Shown piece after piece: positions 7,632 to 15,521 of a stretch of DNA of 29,649 nucleotides. How positions within the stretch are numbered: the first letter of the stretch is position 1; the number at the start of each line of letters is the position of its first letter. The notes under the pieces were generated by a model. It was not told the origin of the DNA. It worked only from the letters and a program-made list of their open reading frames with translations, and did no database searches. This DNA comes from a virus: the IMG/VR virus record IMGVR_UViG_3300006735_000144, positions 1 to 29,649 of that record; one strand, written 5' to 3'. A program made the translations under genes and the position numbers.

Positions 7632-8016
7632 TTTTACCCACCATCTTTGTGTCTTTTCTAATCTGTTCTTTCAATTCTTCTTTGCTTGGAATTTTAGACT
7701 CATCATCTGAAACAAACTCCTGCAATATTTCATCCATCTGGTAATCAGCGTAAGAAACTTGTTCTGAATCCCTATCTAAAACGATTACCGCATTTTCTAA
7801 TTCCTTCACGACTTCACGCTTCATATCCTGTATTACGGCTACTTGAAACTCTTCCATAATGGATTCTCTTTTACCTAGATAGTCCACTACAAAGTTTATG
7901 TCAAAACTAGCCTGTTCGATAATATGATACAGTATAGATTCAATCTTCATTACTTCAGCAAAGGTCCATTGGCGGTTTAATATATGATTGACCAAATCAG
8001 ACTTAGAACCAATCAT
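7597..8016 (-). CDS. Unknown acidic helical protein
   Basis: A 139-residue protein, mostly helical, with an acidic second half (for example FVSDDESK and PEVQSDSN) and no cysteine. No family recognised. It overlaps the Cas4-like gene by 14 bases and the small zinc gene by 35 bases, so it belongs to the replication operon. Confidence 0.6.
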   Translation of the reverse strand: MIGSKSDLVNHILNRQWTFAEVMKIESILYHIIEQASFDINFVVDYLGKRESIMEEFQVAVIQDMKREVVKELENAVIVLDRDSEQVSYADYQMDEILQEFVSDDESKIPSKEELKEQIRKDTKMVGKNEVPEVQSDSN

Positions 8017-8917
8017 AAGTGTTCACGCCCCCTGTTGCATCACAATGTTCATAATGACCACACTTCTCACACTTCTTGTAAAAGAACTTGTGAGGGAACT
8101 CCTTCTCAAAGTATGCAGTAACTAACTTCTTTAATGAATTCATAACAGAAGTCATTGACCTAGACTTTACTTCTTCCACATAGATATAATTAGAGGCAGG
8201 GAAAAACCAACCCCAACTTGTAATACCGTGAGTCGGGTCAATACCCTGCTTAATCAAATCCTCGGCCTCACATTCTTCAAATAGTAGTTGGTAAAAGGCC
8301 ATCTCTTTTCGCATGTTAGTTTTCTTACTGTCTTTCCACGGACCTGTTTTTAATTCAAGTGGGACATAGCCATCACCGTCAAAGAACATTCTGTCAATAA
8401 TTCCCTGTAAGTGAATATTGACACGCCCGTATTCTTCTGTTTCTAATACATAAGTAGCGTCAAGCATTACCTCATTAGCAATGGGTTTGTAAAACTCTAG
8501 CGTTCCTTCCTTAACTGAATCAATAAAACGTTCAGCCGACCATGCGCTCATAGCCCTGTAAATTGCCACAGATATTTCATCTTGAGCCTCAGGATAATAT
8601 TCTCTAAAGTGCTTTACTAATGCATTAGGGTCATCAATATATTCCATAGCCTTTTCAATATTCATTTCATCCCAAAACTTTTCTTGAGCGTCGTGGACTC
8701 TTGTTCCTCTTAACATAGCCTCGCTAGTTTTTTGCTTTCTTTTACCCTCTCCAAAGGGGTCATAGGAATAAACGTATGATGCAGGACAAAAGTTAAATGT
8801 TCCAATAGAAGATTTAGTAATCTTCAACGTTGGTCCATCTTCTGCCGATGGATTCCATTGATAGGTAAATCCATTTTTTGTATCTCGCTCGCTCCATTCT
8901 TCTACATATTCTTTCAT
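8003..8917 (-). CDS. Cas4/RecB-like PD-(D/E)XK nuclease with iron-sulfur cysteines
   Basis: A 304-residue exonuclease. An N-terminal cysteine in FNFCPASY (Cys44) and a C-terminal trio KCEKCGHYEHC (Cys283, 286, 292) match the four Fe-S ligands of Cas4 and AddB-type nucleases. The active site shows GTRVHDAQEKF (His75), GIIDRMFF (Asp175) and VPLELKTG (Glu188, Lys190), followed by a MAFYQLL segment like the QhxxY motif. There is no CRISPR array or other cas gene, so this is the stand-alone type found in many archaeal viruses, probably resecting DNA ends for recombination. Starts with AAGGAGG upstream and an ATGA overlap with the HNH gene. C-terminus TYDWF is aromatic. Confidence 0.85.
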   Translation of the reverse strand: MKEYVEEWSERDTKNGFTYQWNPSAEDGPTLKITKSSIGTFNFCPASYVYSYDPFGEGKRKQKTSEAMLRGTRVHDAQEKFWDEMNIEKAMEYIDDPNALVKHFREYYPEAQDEISVAIYRAMSAWSAERFIDSVKEGTLEFYKPIANEVMLDATYVLETEEYGRVNIHLQGIIDRMFFDGDGYVPLELKTGPWKDSKKTNMRKEMAFYQLLFEECEAEDLIKQGIDPTHGITSWGWFFPASNYIYVEEVKSRSMTSVMNSLKKLVTAYFEKEFPHKFFYKKCEKCGHYEHCDATGGVNTYDWF

Positions 8918-9396
8918 TTTGATTCCTCCTTTAGTACATCAATTAGTTTTGAGGCTTCGCCTCTTGTCATGTTTGTTGTTATTCGGTTTTCTCCGCCTAA
9001 TTTCTTAATATACTCTTCTTGTCTTATAGTCATCGCTCCATTAGGATTCTTTACAGTTTTAGCACCACCGCCATTCTGTTCAATGTGTTTTCTTCTCAGA
9101 CTCGCAGTAGTTTCATCATGACAACTTCTACAAATCTCAATCACGTTGGTTCTAGAATGTATTAGATATTCTTTGCTTATCTCTCTACATCTATGTTGGC
9201 TGATAATGTGATGCCATTCTGTTTCACCTTCGGTTAGACAAACTGTGCATCTACCAATCTTTACCCACATTTCTCGTTCTTTCTTAACTTCCGCTAAGAA
9301 TTCTTGTTCAATTTCTCCGACTTCTCCCTTTTTCTTTTGAATACGCTCATGTATATTCCTAAGGGTCTTTAAATATGTTCCTTCTTTCTTTCCCAT
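8914..9396 (-). CDS. HNH endonuclease with C-terminal helical domain
   Basis: A 160-residue protein. The centre is a zinc-type HNH: CTVC (Cys50, 53), EWHHIIS (His62, 63), Asn84 in SRTNVIEI and ICRSCHD (Cys89, 92, His93). The tail begins MTIRQEEYIKKLGG and continues TRGEASKLIDVLK, a small helical module seen attached to many phage nucleases and recombination proteins. ATG 9394-9396 overlaps the polymerase stop (TAATG) and is preferred over an upstream in-frame start at 9456 inside the polymerase gene. Could be a free-standing homing-type nuclease or a replication/recombination nuclease; its coupled position in the operon favours the second. Confidence 0.8.
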   Translation of the reverse strand: MGKKEGTYLKTLRNIHERIQKKKGEVGEIEQEFLAEVKKEREMWVKIGRCTVCLTEGETEWHHIISQHRCREISKEYLIHSRTNVIEICRSCHDETTASLRRKHIEQNGGGAKTVKNPNGAMTIRQEEYIKKLGGENRITTNMTRGEASKLIDVLKEESK

Positions 9397-11840
9397 TAAA
9401 ACCACTCCGTTAATGTTTTTTGATAAATGTCCTTTTTGATTAAACCAATGGACCACCCTAAACTCTCAAAAATTAGTTCTGATTTCTTTATCACTTCGGC
9501 TTGGGCAATAAACTGCCAATCTGGAGTGTATTTATCATCCACTTCATGAAAGTTTCTGAATGCAATATAATTTGCTTCATTGGACTTTCCACCCCAAATA
9601 TAATACTTCTCTCGCAGTTCCGCATTATCCATTTTGAAATAGAAATATGAATCACCATTTTCTATTCTACCAATCTTCTGTTGATTGTAATAAATAATAC
9701 CCGCAACGCCCCCAGCAATTGATTTGTAATCTTCTAACTTTTGACGCAATCTACTTCTTTTGCTTATATCTCTAAGACTAACATCACCTGTATATAATTG
9801 TTTATACGAATCATTACAGTATTTGATAATTTCTTCACTATCTGTAAAAGATGATACCATCTCCAATAGTTTCCTTTGATATGTTTTTGCAAATTTAGTT
9901 TCATTACTTTTCTTCATTTCAAAACCCATGACAAAGAATTTATCCTCATCGAGATATTCTCCATCTTTCCATGATAACCAACCGCAGTAACGGTTCTTCT
10001 TAGTAGATAAGAAAAACTTACTGGCAAACTTTTCAAATTCAAGTTCAACAGGTTCTCTAAAAACCTTCTTAATATAATCATTTAATTCAACTCGCAATAA
10101 ATGAGCCTCCGCTACTCCAGATACTTTCACAAAGATTGAATCTGTGTGTCCATAAATAACTTCATAGCCCAACTCTTGAGCCTTAAATGCAGTTTCACGC
10201 ATAGCCCTTCTCGCTGATGCGGTAATAGATTTAGCCATTTCCATATCGCCCCATCCATAATTATCCTTAGCAAGAATACCGTAGAAAGCATTAACGACAC
10301 GCTTTGTAGCCATTTGTGCTGAATCCCACTTTCTATACTCTTCATCAGTATTGGCCTCTTTACGCAACTTCTTATATTCATCACGCATAGCCATTAACTC
10401 TTTTACAGCCTTTGGTAGTAAGCCATCCTTTTTACTGCAATAGTGAATATCTGTTTTACCTTCCCAAAGCATTAGGTTCTTTGGAGTCTGATACCACACA
10501 GGATAATCACCCTCTTCGGGCTTTCTCTTTTTGGTTTCCCATGAGATATTCATTGATGCCATCATTGAAGGGTATAGCGATTTAAAATCAAATACGGCTA
10601 CATTTTCATGTAGACCAAACGTTCCTTCAATCTTAGGATTCATAACGAAAGCGGCTTCAAAGTTTTCCTTTGTTCCCTTTACACCAGAAGGCGCAATCCA
10701 ATCAGCAACACGCATAAAATAAACACCTGCCATTTGTGAATTATGGAACGTAGATTCAAATGGACATTTAATCAATCTTTGTAGTGCCAAACTGTTCTCA
10801 CTAATGTTCATCTTTTCATCAATATCCACACACAATTTTACGTCCTTTATTGCATACTCTAAATACACTTTAGTATCTTCTAGCCACGCACGTTCATAGA
10901 ATTCAGAATCCTGAAACTTAGAAGTGCTAACCTTTCCTTCATCTTCACCTAAAACCAACTTAGAACAATCATCTAATTTTAGACTAGGTAATGTACCCAT
11001 TTGTGAATCAGTCCATAGTCTCTCAAATCTATCCATTAAACAGAATGTAAGACGACCTCTAATTGGTTGTGCGCTATTGATATACTTGTCAATGTTAGAA
11101 TGTATGGCATTCCCACGTTTATATACACCCTTAATATTTCTAAGAGGTGAAAGGCGAGTAGCATCTATTCCCATCTCAACTAGTCGGTTGATAACTTTGG
11201 GAATATCATAACCTAAAACATACCAACCTAGAATCATATCAGGGTCATGTTCTTCCATTAGAGATACAAAGTCTTCCATCATATCTTCTTCTGTCTTATG
11301 GAAATGGTTCACAATATTTAAACCTTCAAAGTCTTTAATCTCTTCTGGAAACTGTTCTGGAAACCATGCAAATAAATGGTATGTTTCCGTATAATTATCA
11401 TACACAGATAATACTGTAATTGCATCATGATAAATACCCTGTTGTTGAACCTCGATGTCAAAATACCATTTACGCAAATTGTATTCTTTTACCTCCTCAA
11501 GTTTGTCCACGCAGTAAAGCCTTCTCATATCTACATCGCCTTGATAGGTTCTGATTCCTCTATTCTCAAGACCTTTCTTGACATTGTATCTATTGTCGGG
11601 ATGACCATAGAAAACTTTCTTTAGCGGATAACCCTCCAAAGAACGAGCATCAGCAAAGGACATTGTTTGTAACTTGTAATATTTATCACCATATCTGCCC
11701 TTGAATACCAATTGTCTTGGAACTTTTTCGTCAATTTTGACATAAAAGTATGGCTCAAATGGCTCTCTATCTATCACACGTTCATTGTTTTCATCTCGAT
11801 AAATAAGTTGTATTTCAGTTCCCACATAATCAATTATCAT
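9396..11840 (-). CDS. polB: Family B DNA polymerase with 3'-5' exonuclease
   Basis: The viral replicative polymerase, 814 residues. Exo motifs: YFDIEV (Asp128, Glu130), GWYVLGYDIP (Asp212), YAIKDVKL (Asp333). Polymerase motifs: A, VFDFKSLYPS (Asp418); B, KRVVNAFYG (from 513); C, YGHTDSIF (His565, Asp567). Motif C has His where the first Asp of DTD normally sits; the second, essential Asp is kept. The C-terminus is QKTLTEWF, a textbook PIP box for binding a sliding clamp. ATG 11838-11840 is chosen because AAGGAG lies nine bases upstream; further in-frame starts (11849, and a TTG at 11873) lie too close to or beyond it. It overlaps the upstream gene by 11 bases. No protein-priming insertions, so replication is RNA/DNA-primed, agreeing with primase and clamp genes nearby. 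Confidence 0.95.
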   Translation of the reverse strand: MIIDYVGTEIQLIYRDENNERVIDREPFEPYFYVKIDEKVPRQLVFKGRYGDKYYKLQTMSFADARSLEGYPLKKVFYGHPDNRYNVKKGLENRGIRTYQGDVDMRRLYCVDKLEEVKEYNLRKWYFDIEVQQQGIYHDAITVLSVYDNYTETYHLFAWFPEQFPEEIKDFEGLNIVNHFHKTEEDMMEDFVSLMEEHDPDMILGWYVLGYDIPKVINRLVEMGIDATRLSPLRNIKGVYKRGNAIHSNIDKYINSAQPIRGRLTFCLMDRFERLWTDSQMGTLPSLKLDDCSKLVLGEDEGKVSTSKFQDSEFYERAWLEDTKVYLEYAIKDVKLCVDIDEKMNISENSLALQRLIKCPFESTFHNSQMAGVYFMRVADWIAPSGVKGTKENFEAAFVMNPKIEGTFGLHENVAVFDFKSLYPSMMASMNISWETKKRKPEEGDYPVWYQTPKNLMLWEGKTDIHYCSKKDGLLPKAVKELMAMRDEYKKLRKEANTDEEYRKWDSAQMATKRVVNAFYGILAKDNYGWGDMEMAKSITASARRAMRETAFKAQELGYEVIYGHTDSIFVKVSGVAEAHLLRVELNDYIKKVFREPVELEFEKFASKFFLSTKKNRYCGWLSWKDGEYLDEDKFFVMGFEMKKSNETKFAKTYQRKLLEMVSSFTDSEEIIKYCNDSYKQLYTGDVSLRDISKRSRLRQKLEDYKSIAGGVAGIIYYNQQKIGRIENGDSYFYFKMDNAELREKYYIWGGKSNEANYIAFRNFHEVDDKYTPDWQFIAQAEVIKKSELIFESLGWSIGLIKKDIYQKTLTEWF

Positions 11841-12057
11841 TTCTGTCATCTCCTTCTCGCCATTCTCTATCAACCTTTACTCTAACAGTAAATAGTTCTA
11901 AGTCATTGAATAGTTCTATGATAGCCCATTCAATATTATCCTTTACTGAATCTATAATATTAAGTTCAGTTGCTTTTTCAGGATTAGGGTCATAAATAAC
12001 TTGATAGTTTTCATCATTAAGATTAGCCCTAATCGTTACTTCTATTCCTCGCTTCAT
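11830..12057 (-). CDS. Small unknown protein
   Basis: A 75-residue protein with predicted beta-alpha pattern (begins MKRGIEVTIRANLND) and a charged tail ending DDRNDN. AGGTGATG precedes its ATG. It overlaps the upstream gene by 28-29 bases in another frame and the polymerase by 11. No family recognised. Confidence 0.55.
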   Translation of the reverse strand: MKRGIEVTIRANLNDENYQVIYDPNPEKATELNIIDSVKDNIEWAIIELFNDLELFTVRVKVDREWREGDDRNDN

Positions 12058-12277
12058 TTACATCACCTGTTAATCCAACCAATTCTATCATAATCTTTTC
12101 AACGTCTTCCATGAGTCTTTCAACATAAACAGCCGCATCCATCAATTCTTCTTGTAGATGGGTTAGCCAATCATGTAGGCTTAAATCCCCACGTTCCATT
12201 GTTACTCCGTATTTTCCTTTACCGACCTTTGCTCTTTCTCTTATCTTAGCACAAACTTGTTCTTCAAATCTACTCAT
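12029..12277 (-). CDS. MazG-like small protein
   Basis: An 82-residue helical protein with the segment GKYGVTMERGDLSLHDWL then HLQEELMDAAVYVERL. The 'KYG...EE..DA..Y' pattern recurs in short marine viral proteins and resembles one helical hairpin of all-alpha NTP pyrophosphatases (MazG/dUTPase-like). If so it could bind or hydrolyse nucleotides, which would suit a virus with its own ribonucleotide reductase, but only half the usual catalytic set is visible. ATG 12275-12277 is preferred over a GTG nine bases earlier because GAGGTG sits at proper spacing. Confidence 0.5.
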   Translation of the reverse strand: MSRFEEQVCAKIRERAKVGKGKYGVTMERGDLSLHDWLTHLQEELMDAAVYVERLMEDVEKIMIELVGLTGDVNEARNRSND

Positions 12278-12278
12278 T

Positions 12279-12617
12279 CTATGCACCTCTTATAGTAAAA
12301 TGGTTTATTCCGTTCATTTTAAAAATTTCCAGAGGGGCATTTCTAGAACGCACATATGCGGCAAAGTCTACAATCATACGATGGTATCTATATCTCATAA
12401 ACTGTCCAACCTCTGAATTTTGAATATTATCTTTTTCTCTAACAATTTGTAATAGTTGATTATAGAGAGCATTTTTAAATCTATCTTCTTTTAAACTATG
12501 AAGGTTAAATGTATTACCCAATATATCTCTTCCCTGAGTTAAAATCAATTGTATAACTATGTCCATTACGGGTAGTTTCTTATTCAGTCTTTTATCTCCT
12601 GTTCTATTTCTACTCAT
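12279..12617 (-). CDS. Unknown basic protein
   Basis: A 112-residue basic, helical protein (begins MSRNRTGDKRLNKKL), with no cysteine or membrane segment. Its ATG overlaps the stop of the small zinc gene (ATGAGTAG). No family recognised; positive charge is compatible with nucleic-acid binding. Confidence 0.55.
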   Translation of the reverse strand: MSRNRTGDKRLNKKLPVMDIVIQLILTQGRDILGNTFNLHSLKEDRFKNALYNQLLQIVREKDNIQNSEVGQFMRYRYHRMIVDFAAYVRSRNAPLEIFKMNGINHFTIRGA

Positions 12618-12765
12618 TAGATTCGCCTCTCATATTTTTGTAAAAGTCCATATCTGCAATAGATTTCAAAATCATTTTAGAAACACAAGTAAAACAAACT
12701 GCCAGACCTTCTGTGTGTAAAAAGCCAACTTGTCCACCCGAAGCACCACAAACTGCACACTTCAT
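12610..12765 (-). CDS. 51-residue zinc-finger protein
   Basis: Begins MKCAVCGASGG and has a second pair in AVCFTCVSK (CxxC-x17-CxxC), a small treble-clef or ribbon-type zinc site, followed by a helix. GGAGG lies about seven bases before the ATG. The start overlaps the stop of the upstream membrane gene (ATGA) and its own stop overlaps the next ATG. Coupling on both sides and paired cysteines support it. Function unknown. Confidence 0.6.
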   Translation of the reverse strand: MKCAVCGASGGQVGFLHTEGLAVCFTCVSKMILKSIADMDFYKNMRGESNE

Positions 12766-12920
12766 TCATCTTCCTCCAATTTATATTCTACACCATAAAG
12801 AAAGTCTGTCTTAATCCTTTCTCGTTGTATCGGTCTTTGTGGTTCATCGGGGTAGAGAAATCTACCCATAACATACAAGCAAATCATGGTTATAATTCCA
12901 ATAAATAATTCCTGCATCAT
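12762..12920 (-). CDS. 52-residue single-pass membrane protein
   Basis: Begins MMQELFIGIITMICLYVMG, a hydrophobic N-terminal helix, then a charged soluble tail ending LEEDE. ATGA overlaps join it to the genes on both sides; GGAAG precedes the start. Probably membrane-anchored with the tail in the cytoplasm. Function unknown. Confidence 0.55.
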   Translation of the reverse strand: MMQELFIGIITMICLYVMGRFLYPDEPQRPIQRERIKTDFLYGVEYKLEEDE

Positions 12921-13108
12921 TCTTCCTCCAATACTTCTTCCACATTCTCTAGCAATTGTCTAGCCAAACTTCTACTACCCATAGCATAGGCAATTTGAAT
13001 GGGCTTACTATGCTCATACTTTCTGAGGAATGTAGCCTCATCCATATCATTTAACATAGTAGCAATTACAGCATCTAAATTTTCAATTATCAATAGTATT
13101 TCTCTCAT
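12917..13108 (-). CDS. Small acidic helical protein
   Basis: A 63-residue protein beginning MREILLIIENLDAVIA and ending NVEEVLEEE, helical and acidic, without cysteine. It starts one base after the stop of the clamp gene and ends in an ATGA overlap with the membrane gene. No family recognised. Confidence 0.55.
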   Translation of the reverse strand: MREILLIIENLDAVIATMLNDMDEATFLRKYEHSKPIQIAYAMGSRSLARQLLENVEEVLEEE

Positions 13109-13109
13109 A

Positions 13110-13886
13110 TCAATTCCTCAATCTTGGCGCACGAAGTACGGTAACTTTTCTGTTAGCAAATACTGTTGGCCTTTCATCATCAAAAAGAATGACCAATTCA
13201 TCATCATCTTTGATAATATTACTAATCGGTAAAGACAACTCAACAGTAGCATCACGGTTTGTAGTAGAATCACCATAGCCCTCGACAAGTGTTTCAACCA
13301 TCTGATTGTTTTCAGAAGAAGAAATGTTCAGATTAGGATAACTCCAATCTAGTTTGTAAATTGAATTACCTACACGTTCAGCCAGATTAACTGCCTTGAC
13401 CACAGTATCAGAACGTAGATTTACAACTGTCTTCAACTTTAATGTATCTGTAACGGCTATACCATCTTCATCCTCATTTGCTAGAATAGTCCTGTTATCC
13501 AAATCTCTAAGTCTAGCACCTAACTTTTCTACCACACTCATGTTATTATGAGTATTTGCAGGGGGAATGGTAATAATGCTACCATCACACCTAACTTCTA
13601 GATTCTTACCAAAGCGTAATTCCATGTTATCAGACTTGACAATATATTTCAACAGAATATCTGTATCAATAATAAACGTACCTTTACCTTCATGGCTAAC
13701 TACATCTGCTCTATAACAAACATATGTAAATTCGTTAGCGTTTTGAAAATACACATCATCGTCAATTTTAATAACAACATTGGAAGATAAAGAACCTGTC
13801 TTATTACTTCTCCCATCATTGTATTTACCTCTTAGTGTGCAAATCTTAATTGCTTTTTCTAATTCGTTTCCTTCTATCACTATCAT
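13110..13886 (-). CDS. PCNA-like DNA sliding clamp
   Basis: A 258-residue protein of the right length for PCNA (about 245-260). The C-terminus DDELVILFDDERPTVFANRK followed by VTVLRAPRLRN aligns with the end of archaeal PCNA (acidic strands, then 'YLLAPR'). The N-terminal part has the alternating strand/helix pattern of a clamp domain (ELEKAIKIC as first helix). Overall divergence is large, so the call rests mainly on the C-terminus, length and neighbours (RFC, Sak4-type ATPase, SSB, polymerase with PIP box). ATG 13884-13886 is chosen over a GTG nine bases upstream because AAGGTG is then at proper spacing. Confidence 0.75.
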   Translation of the reverse strand: MIVIEGNELEKAIKICTLRGKYNDGRSNKTGSLSSNVVIKIDDDVYFQNANEFTYVCYRADVVSHEGKGTFIIDTDILLKYIVKSDNMELRFGKNLEVRCDGSIITIPPANTHNNMSVVEKLGARLRDLDNRTILANEDEDGIAVTDTLKLKTVVNLRSDTVVKAVNLAERVGNSIYKLDWSYPNLNISSSENNQMVETLVEGYGDSTTNRDATVELSLPISNIIKDDDELVILFDDERPTVFANRKVTVLRAPRLRN

Positions 13887-13895
13887 TTTTCTCAC

Positions 13896-13943
13896 CTTCT
13901 CTACATATCATAACAGCACCCCTTAAATTAAACAGACTGAGAA
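13896..13943 (-). promoter_or_regulatory. Gap before clamp gene, possible promoter
   Basis: One of few intergenic gaps in the minus array (48 bases). On the minus strand it reads GTTTAATTTAAGG about 40 bases before the clamp ATG, an AT-rich box that could act as a TATA element. No clear terminator for the upstream gene. Weak evidence. Confidence 0.2.
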
Positions 13944-14852
13944 TCAAAGTTTATTATCTTTGATTTCCTCCAATCCGTTCCATGTAACCTCTCCCTTATT
14001 GTTCTCAAACAAAAGGAAAGATTGACCTTCATTTTCTGCGTTTGTTTTGGACTTCAAAACCTTAGCAAAAAGTTTTGTAACTCCTGCACGTTCTTCACGG
14101 TAAGTGTGAATATGTTGGAACAACTTTGCAGTAGTTGATTTTTCCCAATCTGGCTTTTGACCTACAATCTCAAATCCATCATGCATATCCTTCATATGTG
14201 TAATGAAGAATTTATGACAATTTAATTGACAAGCCGCTTTAAACAAACGCTGATATTCCTGTGTTCTAGCAAACCATTGAGTCGGGACCATCTTAACTTT
14301 ATCAGCCAATCGAGGGTCATTACCCTTAATGTGATTAAGTCTAGCAATCATGTTTGTAGTATCAAGCCATGTATCTAGTCCGTCAAATACAATTGCTTTA
14401 ACTGCCTTAACTTCAATCTCTTCATCCTCAAAAGTAATCTTCTTTTCTTCGATGGCTTCTTTTACCATACCCATAAAGAAACGTGCCATATCAGCAGTAG
14501 CCATATAATCTACTGTCATGTCTTCTTTGTAGACATGAGGATTGTAGATAAACACTTTATCATCACTTGACCAATGTTGTCTCCATGTAGGTTCAGCACC
14601 TTCGTCAAAATCTAGAATAAATACCCAATGAGTATCTCTTTCTTCTTCTGTTCGACAATCAATTGATAGTCCTGTTTTACCAGTTCCAGGGTCTCCACTA
14701 ATACCACATAATAGATAACCAGATTGTTGGTCAATTAGTTTCTTTCGTTGCATAAAGGCTTCACGCTTTGCATTAATAAATGCGTTCTTAGCGTCCTCCT
14801 TTACGGCTTTTTCGTTCAGTCTGCTTGCTTTTCCTTGTTTTCCAATTCCCAT
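13944..14852 (-). CDS. Sak4/RadA-type P-loop ATPase
   Basis: A 302-residue RecA-fold ATPase. Walker A is GDPGTGKT (53-60), Walker B is KAIVFDGLDTWLD (Asp near 158), and the C-terminal half keeps the strand order of the core without a DNA-repair HhH domain. The form matches phage-type AAA_24/Sak4 proteins, single-strand annealing or strand-exchange helpers acting with SSB. It lies between the clamp and a probable SSB gene, the usual Sak4 company. ATG 14850-14852 is preferred over an ATG 12 bases earlier because GGTGA lies six bases upstream. DNA annealing is inferred from family. Confidence 0.75.
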   Translation of the reverse strand: MGIGKQGKASRLNEKAVKEDAKNAFINAKREAFMQRKKLIDQQSGYLLCGISGDPGTGKTGLSIDCRTEEERDTHWVFILDFDEGAEPTWRQHWSSDDKVFIYNPHVYKEDMTVDYMATADMARFFMGMVKEAIEEKKITFEDEEIEVKAVKAIVFDGLDTWLDTTNMIARLNHIKGNDPRLADKVKMVPTQWFARTQEYQRLFKAACQLNCHKFFITHMKDMHDGFEIVGQKPDWEKSTTAKLFQHIHTYREERAGVTKLFAKVLKSKTNAENEGQSFLLFENNKGEVTWNGLEEIKDNKL

Positions 14853-14857
14853 TGTTT

Positions 14858-15055
14858 TCACCATTCCGTTTTATTTGTAGTTTTTTCGTTGGGGTCTACA
14901 CCCAATGCTTCTAATTCATCATCTATTAATTTAAGAGACTCTAGAATCGTAGTTCTAATTTCTAATAAAGTTCCGATAATCAGTTTTCTGTCCTCAGCCA
15001 CATTAGCCAATAGATTCTCCATTTCAGCCTCTAGCATTTCCAAAGGTGTAACCAT
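14858..15055 (-). CDS. Small coiled-coil protein
   Basis: A 65-residue helical protein (MVTPLEMLEAEMENLL...) with heptad-like Leu/Ile spacing and no cysteine. TAATG overlap with the upstream gene; its stop lies just before the Sak4-type ATPase start. No family recognised; may be an accessory of that ATPase. Confidence 0.55.
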   Translation of the reverse strand: MVTPLEMLEAEMENLLANVAEDRKLIIGTLLEIRTTILESLKLIDDELEALGVDPNEKTTNKTEW

Positions 15056-15243
15056 TATTCATCACCTTCAAAATATGCTTCCAATTGCTTCAATTGATTC
15101 TCATGAACCATGCGAGAGAACATCTTTCCACTTTTCATATGAAATCTTACATTGTAATTGTCCATATGTTCGTCGTTTTCTTTCCATTCGATACTTTCCA
15201 CTTCGGTCATATCGAGTAATATTTCGTTTAATTTTACAATCAT
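15055..15243 (-). CDS. Small unknown protein
   Basis: A 62-residue beta-rich protein beginning MIVKLNEILLDMTEV. ATG 15241-15243 has AAGGAG ten bases upstream and is preferred over a start at 15303 that would add 20 residues without homology signal. It is the first gene after the 120-base gap at 15244-15363. No family recognised. Confidence 0.5.
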   Translation of the reverse strand: MIVKLNEILLDMTEVESIEWKENDEHMDNYNVRFHMKSGKMFSRMVHENQLKQLEAYFEGDE

Positions 15244-15363
15244 TTTTCTTTCTCCTTTTTGTATAGGCTTCGCACCCACACGAATGTCATTCAACCGCCA
15301 CATTTACACGGCTACTGCGTCTTTTAACTGTCATAAATTGCAGTAAAGACTTACAGTATGAGT
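15244..15363 (-). other. Structured 120-base intergenic leader
   Basis: The longest gap inside the minus array. On the minus strand it can form AGACT...AGTCT with a short loop (15342-15361 region), TTTACTG...CAGTTAAA just after it, and GCC...GGC further on, then the AAGGAG ribosome site. It may hold a terminator/promoter pair or an RNA leader; no tRNA fold fits. An in-frame extension of the 62-residue gene could also use its last 60 bases. Confidence 0.3.
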
Positions 15364-15516
15364 CTAAAGTTCATCCAACCTCTCAGAAAGTAGCAAAAGT
15401 GCTGATGCCCAAAGACCGACAAAGATACCTAAGTCATGGTCATGTAGAGCATAAATAGCAATACTACCAACAATCGAAACTAGACTACTTACCAAACCAA
15501 TCTTTCTGTAATTCAT
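15364..15516 (-). CDS. 50-residue two-helix membrane protein
   Basis: Begins MNYRKIGLVSSLVSIVG; two hydrophobic segments (about 6-23 and 29-43) separated by a HDHD turn, ending ERLDEL. TTGGTGATTTG precedes the ATG, which is five bases after the stop of the SSB-like gene. Good ribosome site and clean hairpin topology support it. Function unknown; a holin-like or host-membrane role is possible but unsupported. Confidence 0.55.
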   Translation of the reverse strand: MNYRKIGLVSSLVSIVGSIAIYALHDHDLGIFVGLWASALLLLSERLDEL

Positions 15517-15521
15517 TCAAA

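Noticed and set aside
8003-8917. Cas4-like gene as sign of a CRISPR system
   Set aside because: No repeat-spacer array or other cas gene in the window; stand-alone Cas4-like nucleases are common in archaeal viruses.
8914-9396. HNH gene as an intron-borne homing element
   Set aside because: It abuts the intact polymerase gene with a TAATG overlap, and the polymerase is not interrupted.
14748-15266. Plus-strand 172-residue frame
   Set aside because: Antisense to three well-supported coupled genes; Ser/Phe/Leu-rich composition typical of a shadow.
15244-15363. tRNA in the structured gap
   Set aside because: No acceptor/T-arm combination or T-loop consensus can be formed in either strand.
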